64,000 nt of DNA from an uncultured Porphyromonadaceae bacterium (GTDB lineage Bacteria; Bacteroidota; Bacteroidia; Bacteroidales; Muribaculaceae), in the NCBI GenBank assembly GCA_947177405.1, contig CAMWUJ010000001.1:1-64000 (forward strand). The letters run 5' to 3'. The notes beneath the pieces were generated by a model. The model made no database searches. It saw only the letters and a program-made list of their open reading frames with translations, and had not been told where the DNA came from. The position numbers and the translations under genes were made by a program. Positions 11,150-21,692 of the stretch are shown here, one piece after another. How positions within the stretch are numbered: position 1 is the stretch's first letter; each line of letters starts with the position of its first letter.

Positions 11150-13165
11150 TTATCTTCCCATTCTTTTGGACACACGGAACACATAGGAACTTCCGTGCTT
11201 GTATTCCTTATCAAGGAAAAGACTGCTGTCGATCAGCAATGCACTTAGGCGAGCTATGAAGAGTCCGCTGTCATCACGTTCGGAAAGATTATCCACGTCA
11301 ATAAAATTATCAAACATCACATCCTCATTGCCATCAGGAACATAAACGCTTGAATTGCTGAAAACGAACTCCACTTTATTATGTTCCATAGTCTCCTTCA
11401 CTTCAAGACGAATCACCCCACCCTCGGCCACACGATTTGCGGCAAAGAAGAGATGCCGGAGCACATATTCAAGACATTCTTTATCCGTATGCAATTCTAT
11501 ATCTGTCTCGGGCTCTATAACTTCTAATTTAGCACCGGAGGTCTGCTTTGACAAGGCAGCTTTAAATTCATCAGCCACCAACTGACGCACACTCACCGGA
11601 TGCACGAATTTACCTCGCCCTATCTTTCCAATCGAACTAATATAAAGAATATCATTCAGTATATAATTGAGCATCTCCACAAGCGATTTTGAACGCTTTC
11701 TACGCTCGACGGATTTGGTGGCGGTGACATTATCTACGGCATTGTTGCGACGTCCGGCCTTGTCGGCGTAGTCATCGTATCTCTGCTTCTTGAGATAGTC
11801 ACATTCCTCAGAAAGATTTTTGACAAATTTACTGATTCTATATGATGCCGCACGATATTTGGTCCATACAAAAAGAAGGACAATCAGGATTATTGCAAAA
11901 ATTAGCCAACCGATCATCACAAAAGACATCATGCGACGATAGTTTTCCTTCTCCTCCTTTGCTTTTTCAATCTGAAGTACTGCTTTATCAGCCTTAAGTT
12001 CATTTACGCGGGTGCGGATATCAAGTTCCTTGGCACGGTCGGATGTGCTTGATGTGTCGCGCTCCACAAGCATCGCGTTATAAAGCTGCAGCGCTTCGAT
12101 TTGAGTGTCTTTGTCACCGAGATTCTCAGCAGCGGTCTTGAGCCAATGGACCAACCGACGACGTTTTGCCGGTTGCGTCTCCTTGGAGAGACGCTCCTTG
12201 ATTATAGGCATGGCCTTGAGATAATTCTTGGTGGCCATCGCGTAATAAAGCTCTGTGAGCGGAGAATTGGCCTCGGCCGACTGCACGTCTTCATCCTCCA
12301 GCTCAAATTGCTTGATCTTCTTATAGTATTCTTCCACCTCAGCACGGGTAAGGGCGGGGAAATTACCCAACATCCTGCGGTAGATGATATATTTGTTGGG
12401 GGTATAGTTGCGATATTTTCTTCCCTCCTTATGATATTTTTTCTCCAGACCTTCCACCACTTTAAGAAGTTCTCTGTCGGCGGCAACCGCTTCCTTAGGG
12501 TTTCCGATGGCTGTATATATATTCGCAGATTCTGTGAGCAGGATATTATTGAGAGCGTAAAGGTCAAAGTTGGCTGTTTTCATACGTTCCTTCAACATTC
12601 CTACATATTCTCCCAACATATTTCCTTCCACACCGCTGTTGGTGAGATATTCAACAATAGTGAAAAGACGGAGCACCCGGAAATTAAGAGGCATATCCTT
12701 TGCTTTGGATTCCTCGGCTACAAGCTGCGCAATCTTAACCTCACATTTCTGGGTTGAAGCTGAGCTTGCCTCTCCCGATACCTGACGCATTCGTATGAAC
12801 AATGCTGATTCTTCCTGCTCACGGCTGCGCGGGATACGCGCCACCTCATCGTTAAGACAGCGGAATGCGGAGTCGGGGGAACTCATAGTGGGCACCAATT
12901 GACTGAGCTGCCTAAGAAGATCAAGCTGCAGGTCGGTACGTTTTGTACGCTTTGCCAGATCATAAAGTTTGGCCGAATACTTTATTTTCTCTTTCCGAGG
13001 CACAAGGTCGAAAAGATCGAAAAGAATACGGGTTGAATCTTTGGAAGTCTTCGCGGCGGCAAGTTCCCTATTGAGGGCAGCTTCTGTGTCATCAACCTTA
13101 TTTGACATGGCTGGTATTATTCCTATTACCAGGAAAAAAACAGAAAGAAAGATTTTTTTGATCAT
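11150..13165 (-). CDS. membrane-anchored TPR/histidine-kinase-like sensor (DUF5113-like)
   Basis: Signal peptide, helical repeats, central TM segment, C-terminal degenerate HATPase-like region. Confidence 0.65.
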   Translation of the reverse strand: MIKKIFLSVFFLVIGIIPAMSNKVDDTEAALNRELAAAKTSKDSTRILFDLFDLVPRKEKIKYSAKLYDLAKRTKRTDLQLDLLRQLSQLVPTMSSPDSAFRCLNDEVARIPRSREQEESALFIRMRQVSGEASSASTQKCEVKIAQLVAEESKAKDMPLNFRVLRLFTIVEYLTNSGVEGNMLGEYVGMLKERMKTANFDLYALNNILLTESANIYTAIGNPKEAVAADRELLKVVEGLEKKYHKEGRKYRNYTPNKYIIYRRMLGNFPALTRAEVEEYYKKIKQFELEDEDVQSAEANSPLTELYYAMATKNYLKAMPIIKERLSKETQPAKRRRLVHWLKTAAENLGDKDTQIEALQLYNAMLVERDTSSTSDRAKELDIRTRVNELKADKAVLQIEKAKEEKENYRRMMSFVMIGWLIFAIILIVLLFVWTKYRAASYRISKFVKNLSEECDYLKKQRYDDYADKAGRRNNAVDNVTATKSVERRKRSKSLVEMLNYILNDILYISSIGKIGRGKFVHPVSVRQLVADEFKAALSKQTSGAKLEVIEPETDIELHTDKECLEYVLRHLFFAANRVAEGGVIRLEVKETMEHNKVEFVFSNSSVYVPDGNEDVMFDNFIDVDNLSERDDSGLFIARLSALLIDSSLFLDKEYKHGSSYVFRVSKRMGR

Positions 13166-13496
13166 AGGTTAGCAGATATGGATCTTATGAATCCGGAGAG
13201 ACGCCTTGGGAAAGAACACTCTCCTCCGAAGTTCGCATTTATTTTGTATAAATCCTGGACCCGGAAGTCTCTTTTTTAACAGTTCTTTCCAAGTCGTTCG
13301 CAAAATTAATGATTTTTGCGATTTTTGGCAAATGATTTCTCGAAAAGAATATATATTTTAACGTTAAAAAGATTAATTTTGTATTCGGAAATTCAAGGGA
13401 GCTACCCAACAGACCTCAGCTCCCTAAAAATCTAAGACCATCCTTGCTTAACAGCACCTATTCAAAATTAAATACTACTAATAAATATAATCCTAA

Positions 13497-15530
13497 ATGA
13501 AATCTACATCTCTTTCAAGAATGATGGCTTTCGTGATGCCTCTCTGTGCTCTTGGAGCCTCATTACCGGCCTCGGCTCAAAGCGAATATGACAATCAGTT
13601 TGTGAGCTGGCCCACGTATTCAGGCGATGACCTTGAATTGACCGTGAATGAATCCGGAACTCATTTCCGTCTCTGGAGTCCCAAGGCCCAGGAAGCTGAG
13701 GTGAACCTCTATAACAACGGCCATACCGGCAAGCCTTTCTCTACCCTTAAAATGACTTTTGATGCCTCCAACGGCACATGGACAGCTTCCGTGCCTGAAA
13801 AGCTTTATGGGAAATTTTATACTTTCCGCATCAAGAATGATGGCAAATGGCTCAAAGAGACACCCGGTGTATGGGCCAAGGCTGTGGGTGTAAACGGCAA
13901 ACGCGCGGCCATCATCGATTTCGCCAAAACTAATCCAGATGGTTGGAACACCGACAAGGGTCCGGAGGTGAAGAATTTCTCAGACGTGATTGTATATGAG
14001 ATGCATCACCGCGATATGTCGATGCACCCTTCTTCCGGTATTGCCAATAAAGGAAAGTTCCTCGCCCTGACTGAGGAAGGCACCACCACTTCTACCGGAC
14101 AGGCAACCGGAATCGACCATCTCAAGGAATTGGGAATCACTCATGTGCATATCCTTCCCTCTTACGACTACAATTCTGTGGATGAGGCAAATCTCTGGCA
14201 GAATACTTATAACTGGGGTTATGATCCTCAAAACTATAATGCTCCCGAGGGATCTTACTCCACCAACCCCTCCGATCCCTCCACACGTGTGCGCGAGATG
14301 AAGGAGATGGTCAAGGCTCTTCATGATGCAGGAATCGGAGTTATCATGGATGTGGTGTATAACCACACGGCCGAGAATGAGGGTTCCAATTTCGAGCTCA
14401 CCGCTCCCGGTTATTATCACCGTCACCGCAACGACGGATCATGGAGCGATGCATCAGGATGTGGCAACGAGACTGCCTCCGACCGCAAGCAGATGCATGA
14501 CTATATCGTGAATTCCGTGAAATATTGGGCTGATGAATATCATATAGATGGGTTCCGTTTCGACCTCATGGCTATCCATGACACAGAGACGATGAATGAT
14601 GTTGCTGCCGAACTTAAGAAGATCAATCCTTCTATCTTCGTATATGGTGAGGGATGGTCCGCCGGCGATTCCCCTCTTGCTCCCGAGCGTAGGGCGCTTA
14701 AGGAGAATGTGAGCAAGATGAAGGATATAGCTGTCTTTTCGGATGATCTACGCGATGCCGTGAAAGGCCATTACACTGATGCTTCCGACCGTGGCTTCGC
14801 TACAGGAAAACCGGGGCTGGAGGAGACAGTCAAGATCGGTATCGTTGCCGCAACTCCTCATCCCCAGGTGAATTTCAAGAAGGGGAATAATTCAAAATTC
14901 CCTTACGCTGCTTCTCCCGAGATGATTGTCAACTATGTGTCTTGTCATGATGACCTCTGTCTCACCGACAAGCTCCGCAAGTCGATGGCCGGTGAGCCGG
15001 AGAAGAATATGCTTGACGCTGCCAAGCTTGCCCAGACCATCGTATTCACTTCACAGGGCACTCCGTTTATGTTTGCCGGTGAAGAGGTATTCCGTGATAA
15101 GAAAGGTGTGCATAACTCATATAATCAGCCTGATTCTATCAATGCCATAGACTGGAATAACAAGGAGAAATATCGTGATCTCTTTGACTATTACAAGGGA
15201 CTCACCGCGCTCCGCAAGGCACATCCCGCATTCAGAATGACCAAGGCTGAGGATATTGCCAAGAATTTAGTATTCGACAAAATCGACTCCAAAAAGACTA
15301 CCAACCTTATCTCTTATTCTCTCAAGAACAATGCCAATGGCGACAGCTGGAAGGAGATAAAGGTGGTGCTTAACGGTGCATCCACTCCCCAGACAGTGAA
15401 TATCAAGGGCGGGAAATGGATGATTGTGGCAAAGGATGGCGTGATTTCTCCCGAGGCCGGCTTAGGCACTACAGACGGCGGCAAGGTGACAGTGGCACCT
15501 TATTCAGCCCTGATTCTTGCCCAGGAGTAA
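13497..15530 (+). CDS. pulA: type I pullulanase (GH13)
   Basis: YNWGYDPQNYNAPEGSY, VIMDVVYNHT, GFRFDLMAIHD, GEGWSAGD motifs; N-terminal CBM48-like segment; signal peptide. Confidence 0.92.
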   Translation: MKSTSLSRMMAFVMPLCALGASLPASAQSEYDNQFVSWPTYSGDDLELTVNESGTHFRLWSPKAQEAEVNLYNNGHTGKPFSTLKMTFDASNGTWTASVPEKLYGKFYTFRIKNDGKWLKETPGVWAKAVGVNGKRAAIIDFAKTNPDGWNTDKGPEVKNFSDVIVYEMHHRDMSMHPSSGIANKGKFLALTEEGTTTSTGQATGIDHLKELGITHVHILPSYDYNSVDEANLWQNTYNWGYDPQNYNAPEGSYSTNPSDPSTRVREMKEMVKALHDAGIGVIMDVVYNHTAENEGSNFELTAPGYYHRHRNDGSWSDASGCGNETASDRKQMHDYIVNSVKYWADEYHIDGFRFDLMAIHDTETMNDVAAELKKINPSIFVYGEGWSAGDSPLAPERRALKENVSKMKDIAVFSDDLRDAVKGHYTDASDRGFATGKPGLEETVKIGIVAATPHPQVNFKKGNNSKFPYAASPEMIVNYVSCHDDLCLTDKLRKSMAGEPEKNMLDAAKLAQTIVFTSQGTPFMFAGEEVFRDKKGVHNSYNQPDSINAIDWNNKEKYRDLFDYYKGLTALRKAHPAFRMTKAEDIAKNLVFDKIDSKKTTNLISYSLKNNANGDSWKEIKVVLNGASTPQTVNIKGGKWMIVAKDGVISPEAGLGTTDGGKVTVAPYSALILAQE

Positions 15531-15570
15531 ATGACCGTTACAACATTCTGAACTGATTATATACAAATTA

Positions 15571-15608
15571 ACAGAGGCTGCGATGTATAATTATTTACGT
15601 CGCAGCCT
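15571..15608. terminator. bidirectional terminator between convergent genes
   Basis: gaggctgcgatgta...tacgtcgcagcctc stem. Confidence 0.7.
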
Positions 15609-15630
15609 CCGTTATTCTTTACCAGAATGG

Positions 15631-16425
15631 TTATTTTGTTCGGGTATAACTTACAAGATATTTCCAATTTTCGGGAGGAGACGGCACTCCGGTTATTTTA
15701 GAGAAACTACCATCGTGACCATAAAATTTTTCTGTCTCGTGAAAATGACATATCCCTATGCCAGTGTCAAGCACTGAGGCCGGACTTTTTTGCTGATAAT
15801 AGAAATGTACTGTATCACCATCCACCAGTGCCCTCCATGGTTGTGAGTTAGTAGATGAAGGCGCTATTCTGAGCATCTCCAACGCCTCGTGGAATTGATC
15901 ATTCTCTGGAACAGCGGTCTTGAAATCCTTATAGAAAAAGAGAGAGTTGAAAGGCTTTCGGTTTTTACTCCCCAAAGTGAGACGGGTGAGTTTCTCCTTC
16001 ATTGATGGTTTCTCGGCTTTTCCCACTGGGCAGATCACTTTCAACTCCTCACCTTCCGGCCATTCCACTCCCCTATCGAAATCAGAACCCTTGAAAGTAG
16101 CTGCGATCCAGCACGTTCCCAATCCTAATTGCCATGCCTTTAGCACCACCTGCTCAAAACGGTAACCTGCGGTTATAGATGATGCCTCATCGGATCCGAT
16201 GCCAAGCAGAAAGAAATCTTCTGCACCTTTTATCATCCCGTAAGTGCTCGGCTTATATCCGTCTTTAAGATTAAATTTCCTTAATAGTATTGTCAACTTT
16301 CCCCCAAATGGAGAAGCCGACTCATCGATTGCCTTTTCAAGTTGGGCAATTTGTTCTTTATTTATACCGTTGCCGTCAAAAGTCCTGACAGATCGACGCT
16401 CCTTCATTGCATCTATAATATTCAT
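15631..16425 (-). CDS. nitroreductase family protein
   Basis: MKERRSVRTFDG N-terminus, RIAPSSTNSQPWRALVDG, LGTCWIAATF. Confidence 0.85.
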   Translation of the reverse strand: MNIIDAMKERRSVRTFDGNGINKEQIAQLEKAIDESASPFGGKLTILLRKFNLKDGYKPSTYGMIKGAEDFFLLGIGSDEASSITAGYRFEQVVLKAWQLGLGTCWIAATFKGSDFDRGVEWPEGEELKVICPVGKAEKPSMKEKLTRLTLGSKNRKPFNSLFFYKDFKTAVPENDQFHEALEMLRIAPSSTNSQPWRALVDGDTVHFYYQQKSPASVLDTGIGICHFHETEKFYGHDGSFSKITGVPSPPENWKYLVSYTRTK

Positions 16426-16548
16426 ATCCCTTTAATCAATAAATATTTTATCGTTCTAACATTTATTTCAGCAAAAGGTTTTGTAGGAGTATCTCTTATA
16501 TTTGGAGGAGTTTGTACCATCCGTCCGGCAAAATCTCTACCTTACGGT

Positions 16549-18003
16549 TTATAGGATAGGTGAGACAAGGCGTACGATAGATTCCATTGTACGCTGAAGT
16601 CGTGGGCGCATATGCCAAGTGCTATACCTCAGACGTGTGCATTTTGAGAGATCCTCGAAGAATATATCTCTCATCTCCCGATTGATTTCCTTGTCATATA
16701 TCATGAGGTTGGCCTCGAAGTTATTTTCAAAACTGCGGAAGTCGAAATTAGTGGATCCGGCCGTAACAAACGACTCATCCACAATCATCGCTTTGGCATG
16801 AAGCATACCGGGATCGTACAGATATACCTTGATACCGGCCTTGAGACATTGACTCACATATGAGAACGAAGCATATTGCAACATCTTTGAATCGCTTTTT
16901 CTCGGAATCATTATCCTTACATCCACATTGGCTAATGCAGCTCCCTCCAGAGCATGGAGCAATCCATCGGTCGGCAGAAAATATGGCGTCTGAATGTAGA
17001 TGCTTTTTGTGGCTGTGGAGATTGCCTTCTGAAAACATAAGGCAATGTTGTTGTAACTGCTCATCGGCCCTGAAGAGATAAGCTGCATACCGAGATGATT
17101 GTGAATCTCGCATACCGCAGGAGCAGGATAATCAATCTGATTCTCGGGATTCTGGAAGGTCCAGTCCACAAGGAAGGAATATATAAGCGATCCTATTATG
17201 TCACCACGAACTCTGAAATGCGTATCGCGCCATGCCAAGCCATCGGAGGTACCTTTCGCATATCGGTCTGCTATATTCATTCCGCCGATATATCCTATGG
17301 AATTGTCTATCACCACTATCTTGCGATGGTTGCGCCAGTTGATGCGGTTGGCAAGCTGAGGGAATGTCACACGGAAAAAGGGATGTGTGTTCACCCCGGC
17401 TTTATTCATCTTCTTGAAAAATTCATTTCGCGCTGAGAAACTCCCCACATGATCGTAGATCACTTTTACATCCACTCCCTCGGATGCTTTCTCCATCAGG
17501 ATATCTGCTATTTCCTTCCCCAGGGAGTCGTCGGAAAATATATAATATTGAAGATATATGCTTGTCCTTGCCTCACGGAGATCGCGTTTCAGACTTTCGA
17601 ATTTCTCACATCCGGTCTTGAAGATTTTTACTTCATTATTGGTGGTATATAGAGAGGAGCATAGATTTCTCGCAAGTTTCACCAGTGTACGTTCTTGCAC
17701 AGTAAGAGGCTCCTTATCAATACTTACGGCCTTTGGATGAAAACGATTGAGGAGTCGGCGTTTGTTCAAACGGCTTATCATGTGCTGCCCCTTGAGACTA
17801 CGGCCGAAAAAGAGATAAAACACAAGACCTACTAAAGGGAGAAATAGCAGGGCAAGCACCCAGGCGATTGACCGTATCGGATTTCTATTTTCCGACAAGA
17901 CCACCACCACCAGCGTGATGATGGTGATGCTATACACCAAAAGGATGGCAAGAGTGACCCAGCCGTTGAAATTTAACATTAATATTTCGTGTGCCTGCGA
18001 CAT
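16549..18003 (-). CDS. cls: cardiolipin synthase
   Basis: Two PLD HKD motifs (NHRKIVVIDNSIGYIGGMN and HAKAMIVDESFVTAGSTNFD), N-terminal TM helices. Confidence 0.94.
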   Translation of the reverse strand: MSQAHEILMLNFNGWVTLAILLVYSITIITLVVVVLSENRNPIRSIAWVLALLFLPLVGLVFYLFFGRSLKGQHMISRLNKRRLLNRFHPKAVSIDKEPLTVQERTLVKLARNLCSSLYTTNNEVKIFKTGCEKFESLKRDLREARTSIYLQYYIFSDDSLGKEIADILMEKASEGVDVKVIYDHVGSFSARNEFFKKMNKAGVNTHPFFRVTFPQLANRINWRNHRKIVVIDNSIGYIGGMNIADRYAKGTSDGLAWRDTHFRVRGDIIGSLIYSFLVDWTFQNPENQIDYPAPAVCEIHNHLGMQLISSGPMSSYNNIALCFQKAISTATKSIYIQTPYFLPTDGLLHALEGAALANVDVRIMIPRKSDSKMLQYASFSYVSQCLKAGIKVYLYDPGMLHAKAMIVDESFVTAGSTNFDFRSFENNFEANLMIYDKEINREMRDIFFEDLSKCTRLRYSTWHMRPRLQRTMESIVRLVSPIL

Positions 18004-18119
18004 ATCAAAGCTGTTTATTCCGCTAATTTAAGAATTAATTTTTATATTATCAACTTTCAATATATCCTAACTATTTTTTCTGATAAATGCAATTTTTGGT
18101 CCATTTCATTTATTCAAAC

Positions 18120-18202
18120 GAAAAAAGCGAGCGAATTTCACAATTCTCTCGCTTTATTGGCTTAACTAAATAAATTCTTACATGTTAGGATCATAGTATT
18201 AA
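18120..18202 (-). ncRNA. candidate small RNA, ~85 nt
   Basis: Promoter -7 element TACCTTTG (complement of 18208-18215), hairpin 18125-18154 followed on the minus strand by a T-run, no ORF over ~10 codons. Confidence 0.5.
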
Positions 18203-18338
18203 CACTGCAAAGGTAAAAAATTTTCATCAATTTTCATAATATTTTCCGAATATTTTTTAATTTTTTGATGAAAAATTTTTCTTTTTGCACTTTTATATCA
18301 TAAAAATATCCAAAATGTATATTATCGGGCAAGAATCA

Positions 18339-18932
18339 TTATTTTATTTTTCCTTCTTCCTTCTGCTTAAGATATTCCTCGGCGGTTTTCTCAAGTTCAT
18401 CGTACCATTCTCGTCCGAATTTATTGATCAAAGGCTGTTTCAAAAATTGATAAGCCCTGATTCCTTTTTTTCTTCCAAGAATTTCCGCACATTTGCATAT
18501 CTTCCAATGATGCAGATTTACGGCTGTGAATCCTGTATATTTCTTCAATCTGACCGGATATAAATGACATGACTCGGGTTTGAAGAAGGGAATTTTCCCA
18601 TCACGATGGGCCTTCTCGAGCGCACATAGGCATTTCCCTCCGGGAGCGTATGTGGTGAATACACAGTCGCGCCCATCGACTATTGACGTGACGAGATCGC
18701 CTTCCTCATCATAATATCCGGGACCCTGCTCCTCAATCACTCTCTGAGCCGCCGGAGTGAGCAACGGATACACTTCGGGGAGAAGATCGCATAATTTCTC
18801 ATATTCTTCCTCTGTCAATGGAGCTCCTGCATCCCCTTCGATGCAACACGCCCCAAGACAGCTGTCAAGATCGCAATGAAAATAATTCTCCACTAAATCA
18901 AGCGTGACAAGAGTATCATCTATCTGTAACAT
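18339..18932 (-). CDS. DUF3109 family protein (Cys-rich)
   Basis: CDLDSCLGACCIEGDAGAPL and CVFTTYAPGGKCLCALEKA motifs. Confidence 0.85.
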   Translation of the reverse strand: MLQIDDTLVTLDLVENYFHCDLDSCLGACCIEGDAGAPLTEEEYEKLCDLLPEVYPLLTPAAQRVIEEQGPGYYDEEGDLVTSIVDGRDCVFTTYAPGGKCLCALEKAHRDGKIPFFKPESCHLYPVRLKKYTGFTAVNLHHWKICKCAEILGRKKGIRAYQFLKQPLINKFGREWYDELEKTAEEYLKQKEEGKIK

Positions 18933-18939
18933 CTTATTT

Positions 18940-20226
18940 CTATTTTAGTCCTGTGAGAATGGTGTGACCGATCAGTCTGTCGTAACGTTCACCCGGTTTC
19001 CTCATATAAACATATATTCCGTATTCATTCTCTGTTTCATATTTATCCCCTTCGATTTCCGAATCGGAAATTCTTCCATTCTCGTCTCTCGTCTTGGTGA
19101 CATAACGGTAATTATAGGCACCCTGCTTCAAAGGCATAGCTAATTCATAGCCTCCCGTGGCACCGTTATATGTCATCCGGTTGAAAGAATCGAAGTTACC
19201 ATGCGTGACTTCTCCATCTACATAAACATCCTTTCCGATAAGCTCCGGTGTATCAAGAAAAAAATGGACCGTTATATAATCCGCTCCGATATTGGAATCT
19301 GTGGCATTATATTCCTTTACAAGGAAACGTCCATGCTGGGTTTGATCATACTCATAGTTACTGTCTGCCCGGGGATAGTCGGTATTTACCCATACATGAT
19401 AGTTAGTTCCCATATATTTCACGGAGTCAACCCGCATACCGGGAAACCTCGTGCTTGTAGATTCAAACCTCCTGTATTCGTTTGAGGCCGGAAAAATCAA
19501 AAGCGGATTATGATCATAGATCACATTCTTCCCCATAGTGCGCAATGGATTGGTGATAGTGCGGGAATTATAATCATTCCCATTCTGTTCTACCACTATC
19601 TTCACATCCTGATAAGGATTGGAAATATCCGCGTTCTCTCCATCCACTGCAATAGACAATTGCTGATACTTGTCATTAAAACCTTTGTCGGTCCGGGAGG
19701 TGATACTACCGGTGACCCCTGCCATGGGTTCCACCACGCGGAATCGAGCCTGGAGAAGCGTACGATCCGGCTCATCCCTATCATAAACCTGCAAAAGATA
19801 ATTTCCGGATACCAACGGACGGAAATCCTCGGATGGTATCTCAAGAAGATAATTCACATAATGCACGAATGTATTCGTAGAATATGCATAATCTTCCAGA
19901 TCTATTGTATTGAATCCTTCGATATATTCCGACTCTACCAGCTGTGACGGCTCCCAATCAGAATTACAATGAACCAGACGCGCGGAAAGATAACTGTTGT
20001 CCTCCCCTATCTCATCAAATGAAATAATCAATCTTGCGCCGCTTCCCAATATCAATACCGGGGGTGCCATGAAGTTGTCGGATCTTTCTATCTTGAGCGT
20101 CTTGAAACGGGGGGAGAATATTTTTGTATCGTTATCCTTTAAAGTCCCCTTTAGTTCGGATGCAAAAAAGATTATTGATATAAGAAGCCAATAAAGTAGA
20201 GGAATTCTGAATATTTTCTTTACCAT
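18940..20226 (-). CDS. DUF5103 / type IX secretion system plug-like protein
   Basis: Signal-like N-terminus, LARLVHCNSDWEPSQLVESEYIEGFN and NYLLQVYD motifs of the family. Confidence 0.75.
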   Translation of the reverse strand: MVKKIFRIPLLYWLLISIIFFASELKGTLKDNDTKIFSPRFKTLKIERSDNFMAPPVLILGSGARLIISFDEIGEDNSYLSARLVHCNSDWEPSQLVESEYIEGFNTIDLEDYAYSTNTFVHYVNYLLEIPSEDFRPLVSGNYLLQVYDRDEPDRTLLQARFRVVEPMAGVTGSITSRTDKGFNDKYQQLSIAVDGENADISNPYQDVKIVVEQNGNDYNSRTITNPLRTMGKNVIYDHNPLLIFPASNEYRRFESTSTRFPGMRVDSVKYMGTNYHVWVNTDYPRADSNYEYDQTQHGRFLVKEYNATDSNIGADYITVHFFLDTPELIGKDVYVDGEVTHGNFDSFNRMTYNGATGGYELAMPLKQGAYNYRYVTKTRDENGRISDSEIEGDKYETENEYGIYVYMRKPGERYDRLIGHTILTGLK

Positions 20227-20888
20227 ATTATCGCTGTCTTTCCATGAGAAGTGAGATACTTATTGGCTGTGGTGAACTGATGATTTCCAAAGAAACCTCT
20301 GCTTGCAGAGAGCGGAGAAGGATGCACCGACTGCAATACAAGATGTCTGGTTCGGTCGATTCCCGCTCCGCGGCGTATTGCATCAGAACCCCACAGGAAA
20401 AAAACCACATTCTCCTTGCAATCGTTGACGGCTTTTACCGCAGCATTTGTGAAGTTCTCCCACCCTAACCCGGAATGGGATTTAGGCAAATGTTCTCTCA
20501 CTGTAAGCGATGAATTCAGAAGCAATACTCCCTGTTCAGCCCACCTGGAAAGATCACCTGTCTGCGGGAATGGAGCACCGGTATCACTGCTAACCTCCTT
20601 GAAAATATTTCTCAGGGAAGGGGGCATTACTATGCCGGGATTGACCGAAAACGCAAGTCCGTTTGCCAGTCCGGCCCCATGGTATGGGTCCTGACCTATA
20701 ATTACCACCTTGACCTTATCAAACGGACATAGATCAAAGGCTGCAAATATCTTTGAGGCGGGAGGAAAAACTTTTATAGCAGGGTTAGAGTATTCATTTC
20801 TCACTGTTTCGGTAAGTGTCTTGAAATATGGTTGAACAAACTCCTCACTAAGAGCTTCTTTCCATCCCTTCTCTATCCTTACATCCAT
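20220..20888 (-). CDS. ung: uracil-DNA glycosylase
   Basis: VVIIGQDPYHGAGLANGLAFSV and VHPSPLSASRGFFG motifs. Confidence 0.96.
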   Translation of the reverse strand: MDVRIEKGWKEALSEEFVQPYFKTLTETVRNEYSNPAIKVFPPASKIFAAFDLCPFDKVKVVIIGQDPYHGAGLANGLAFSVNPGIVMPPSLRNIFKEVSSDTGAPFPQTGDLSRWAEQGVLLLNSSLTVREHLPKSHSGLGWENFTNAAVKAVNDCKENVVFFLWGSDAIRRGAGIDRTRHLVLQSVHPSPLSASRGFFGNHQFTTANKYLTSHGKTAIIW

Positions 20889-21003
20889 ATTATACTATTT
20901 TATCCGGATGAATAAATCAGCTTCTTATATGTATCATTATCAACAACTGAAAAGAAGTAATAGTATTCGTTCCGCATTAAGAGACACAAAATAATCAAAA
21001 AAA

Positions 21004-21045
21004 GGAAGGTAATCAAAATTCCGGAATTTTGAAAACCTTCCTTGT
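21004..21045 (-). terminator. intrinsic terminator after tRNA-Arg
   Basis: ggaaggt..tcaaaattccggaattttga..accttcc stem with T-run on the minus strand. Confidence 0.8.
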
Positions 21046-21047
21046 TG

Positions 21048-21119
21048 TATCTCCATAGGGAGTCGAACCCTAATCGTCGGAACCGGAATCCGATATTCTA
21101 TCCATTGAACTATGGAGAC
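21048..21119 (-). tRNA. tRNA-Arg (anticodon CCG)
   Basis: Reverse complement GTCTCCA..TGGAGAT acceptor stem; anticodon arm TCGGA-TTCCGGT-TCCGA; T arm TAGGG-TTCGACT-CCCTA; CCA not encoded. Confidence 0.93.
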
Positions 21120-21180
21120 ATCATAGCCGACAGCCTTCATGACAGTCGGCTAATATTTTTTTGCTGTCAACTAAGCACGA

Positions 21181-21684
21181 TTACTCAGCGGCGTTTTCAG
21201 CAGGAGTTTCCTCTGCAGGAGTCGCTGCAACGGGAGCAGCAGCCTCAGCAGGAGCGGCTGATTTCTTCGAACGAGAACGACGAGTGCTCTTAGCCTTCTT
21301 CTCAGTTTTGGCACCAAGCATATTCTCATTGAAATCAACAAACTCAATCATAGCCATTTCTGCGTTGTCACCAAGACGGTTACCGGTCTTGAGGATACGG
21401 AGATAGCCACCGGGACGATCGGCCACCTTGTCAGAAATAACACCGAAGAGCTCCTTCACAGCATCTTTATTCTGAAGATAGCTGAATACAAGACGACGGT
21501 TGGGAGTATTATCCTTTTTGGATCTTGTGATCAGAGGCTCTGCATAAACACGCAAGGCTTTCGCCTTAGCCACAGTCGTAAAGATTCTCTTATGCATTAT
21601 CAAGGCGATAGCAAGGTTTTTCAACAGCGCATCGCGATGAGCTTTCTTACGGCTGAGATGGTTGAATTTTTTATTGTGTCTCAT
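21181..21684 (-). CDS. rplQ: 50S ribosomal protein L17 with Ala/Lys-rich C-terminal extension
   Basis: [25 protein letters not shown]. Confidence 0.96.
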   Translation of the reverse strand: MRHNKKFNHLSRKKAHRDALLKNLAIALIMHKRIFTTVAKAKALRVYAEPLITRSKKDNTPNRRLVFSYLQNKDAVKELFGVISDKVADRPGGYLRILKTGNRLGDNAEMAMIEFVDFNENMLGAKTEKKAKSTRRSRSKKSAAPAEAAAPVAATPAEETPAENAAE

Positions 21685-21692
21685 TATGCGAT

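Noticed and set aside
12101-12757. 218-codon plus-strand ORF inside the DUF5113-like gene
   Set aside because: Antisense to a well-supported ORF, no recognisable domain
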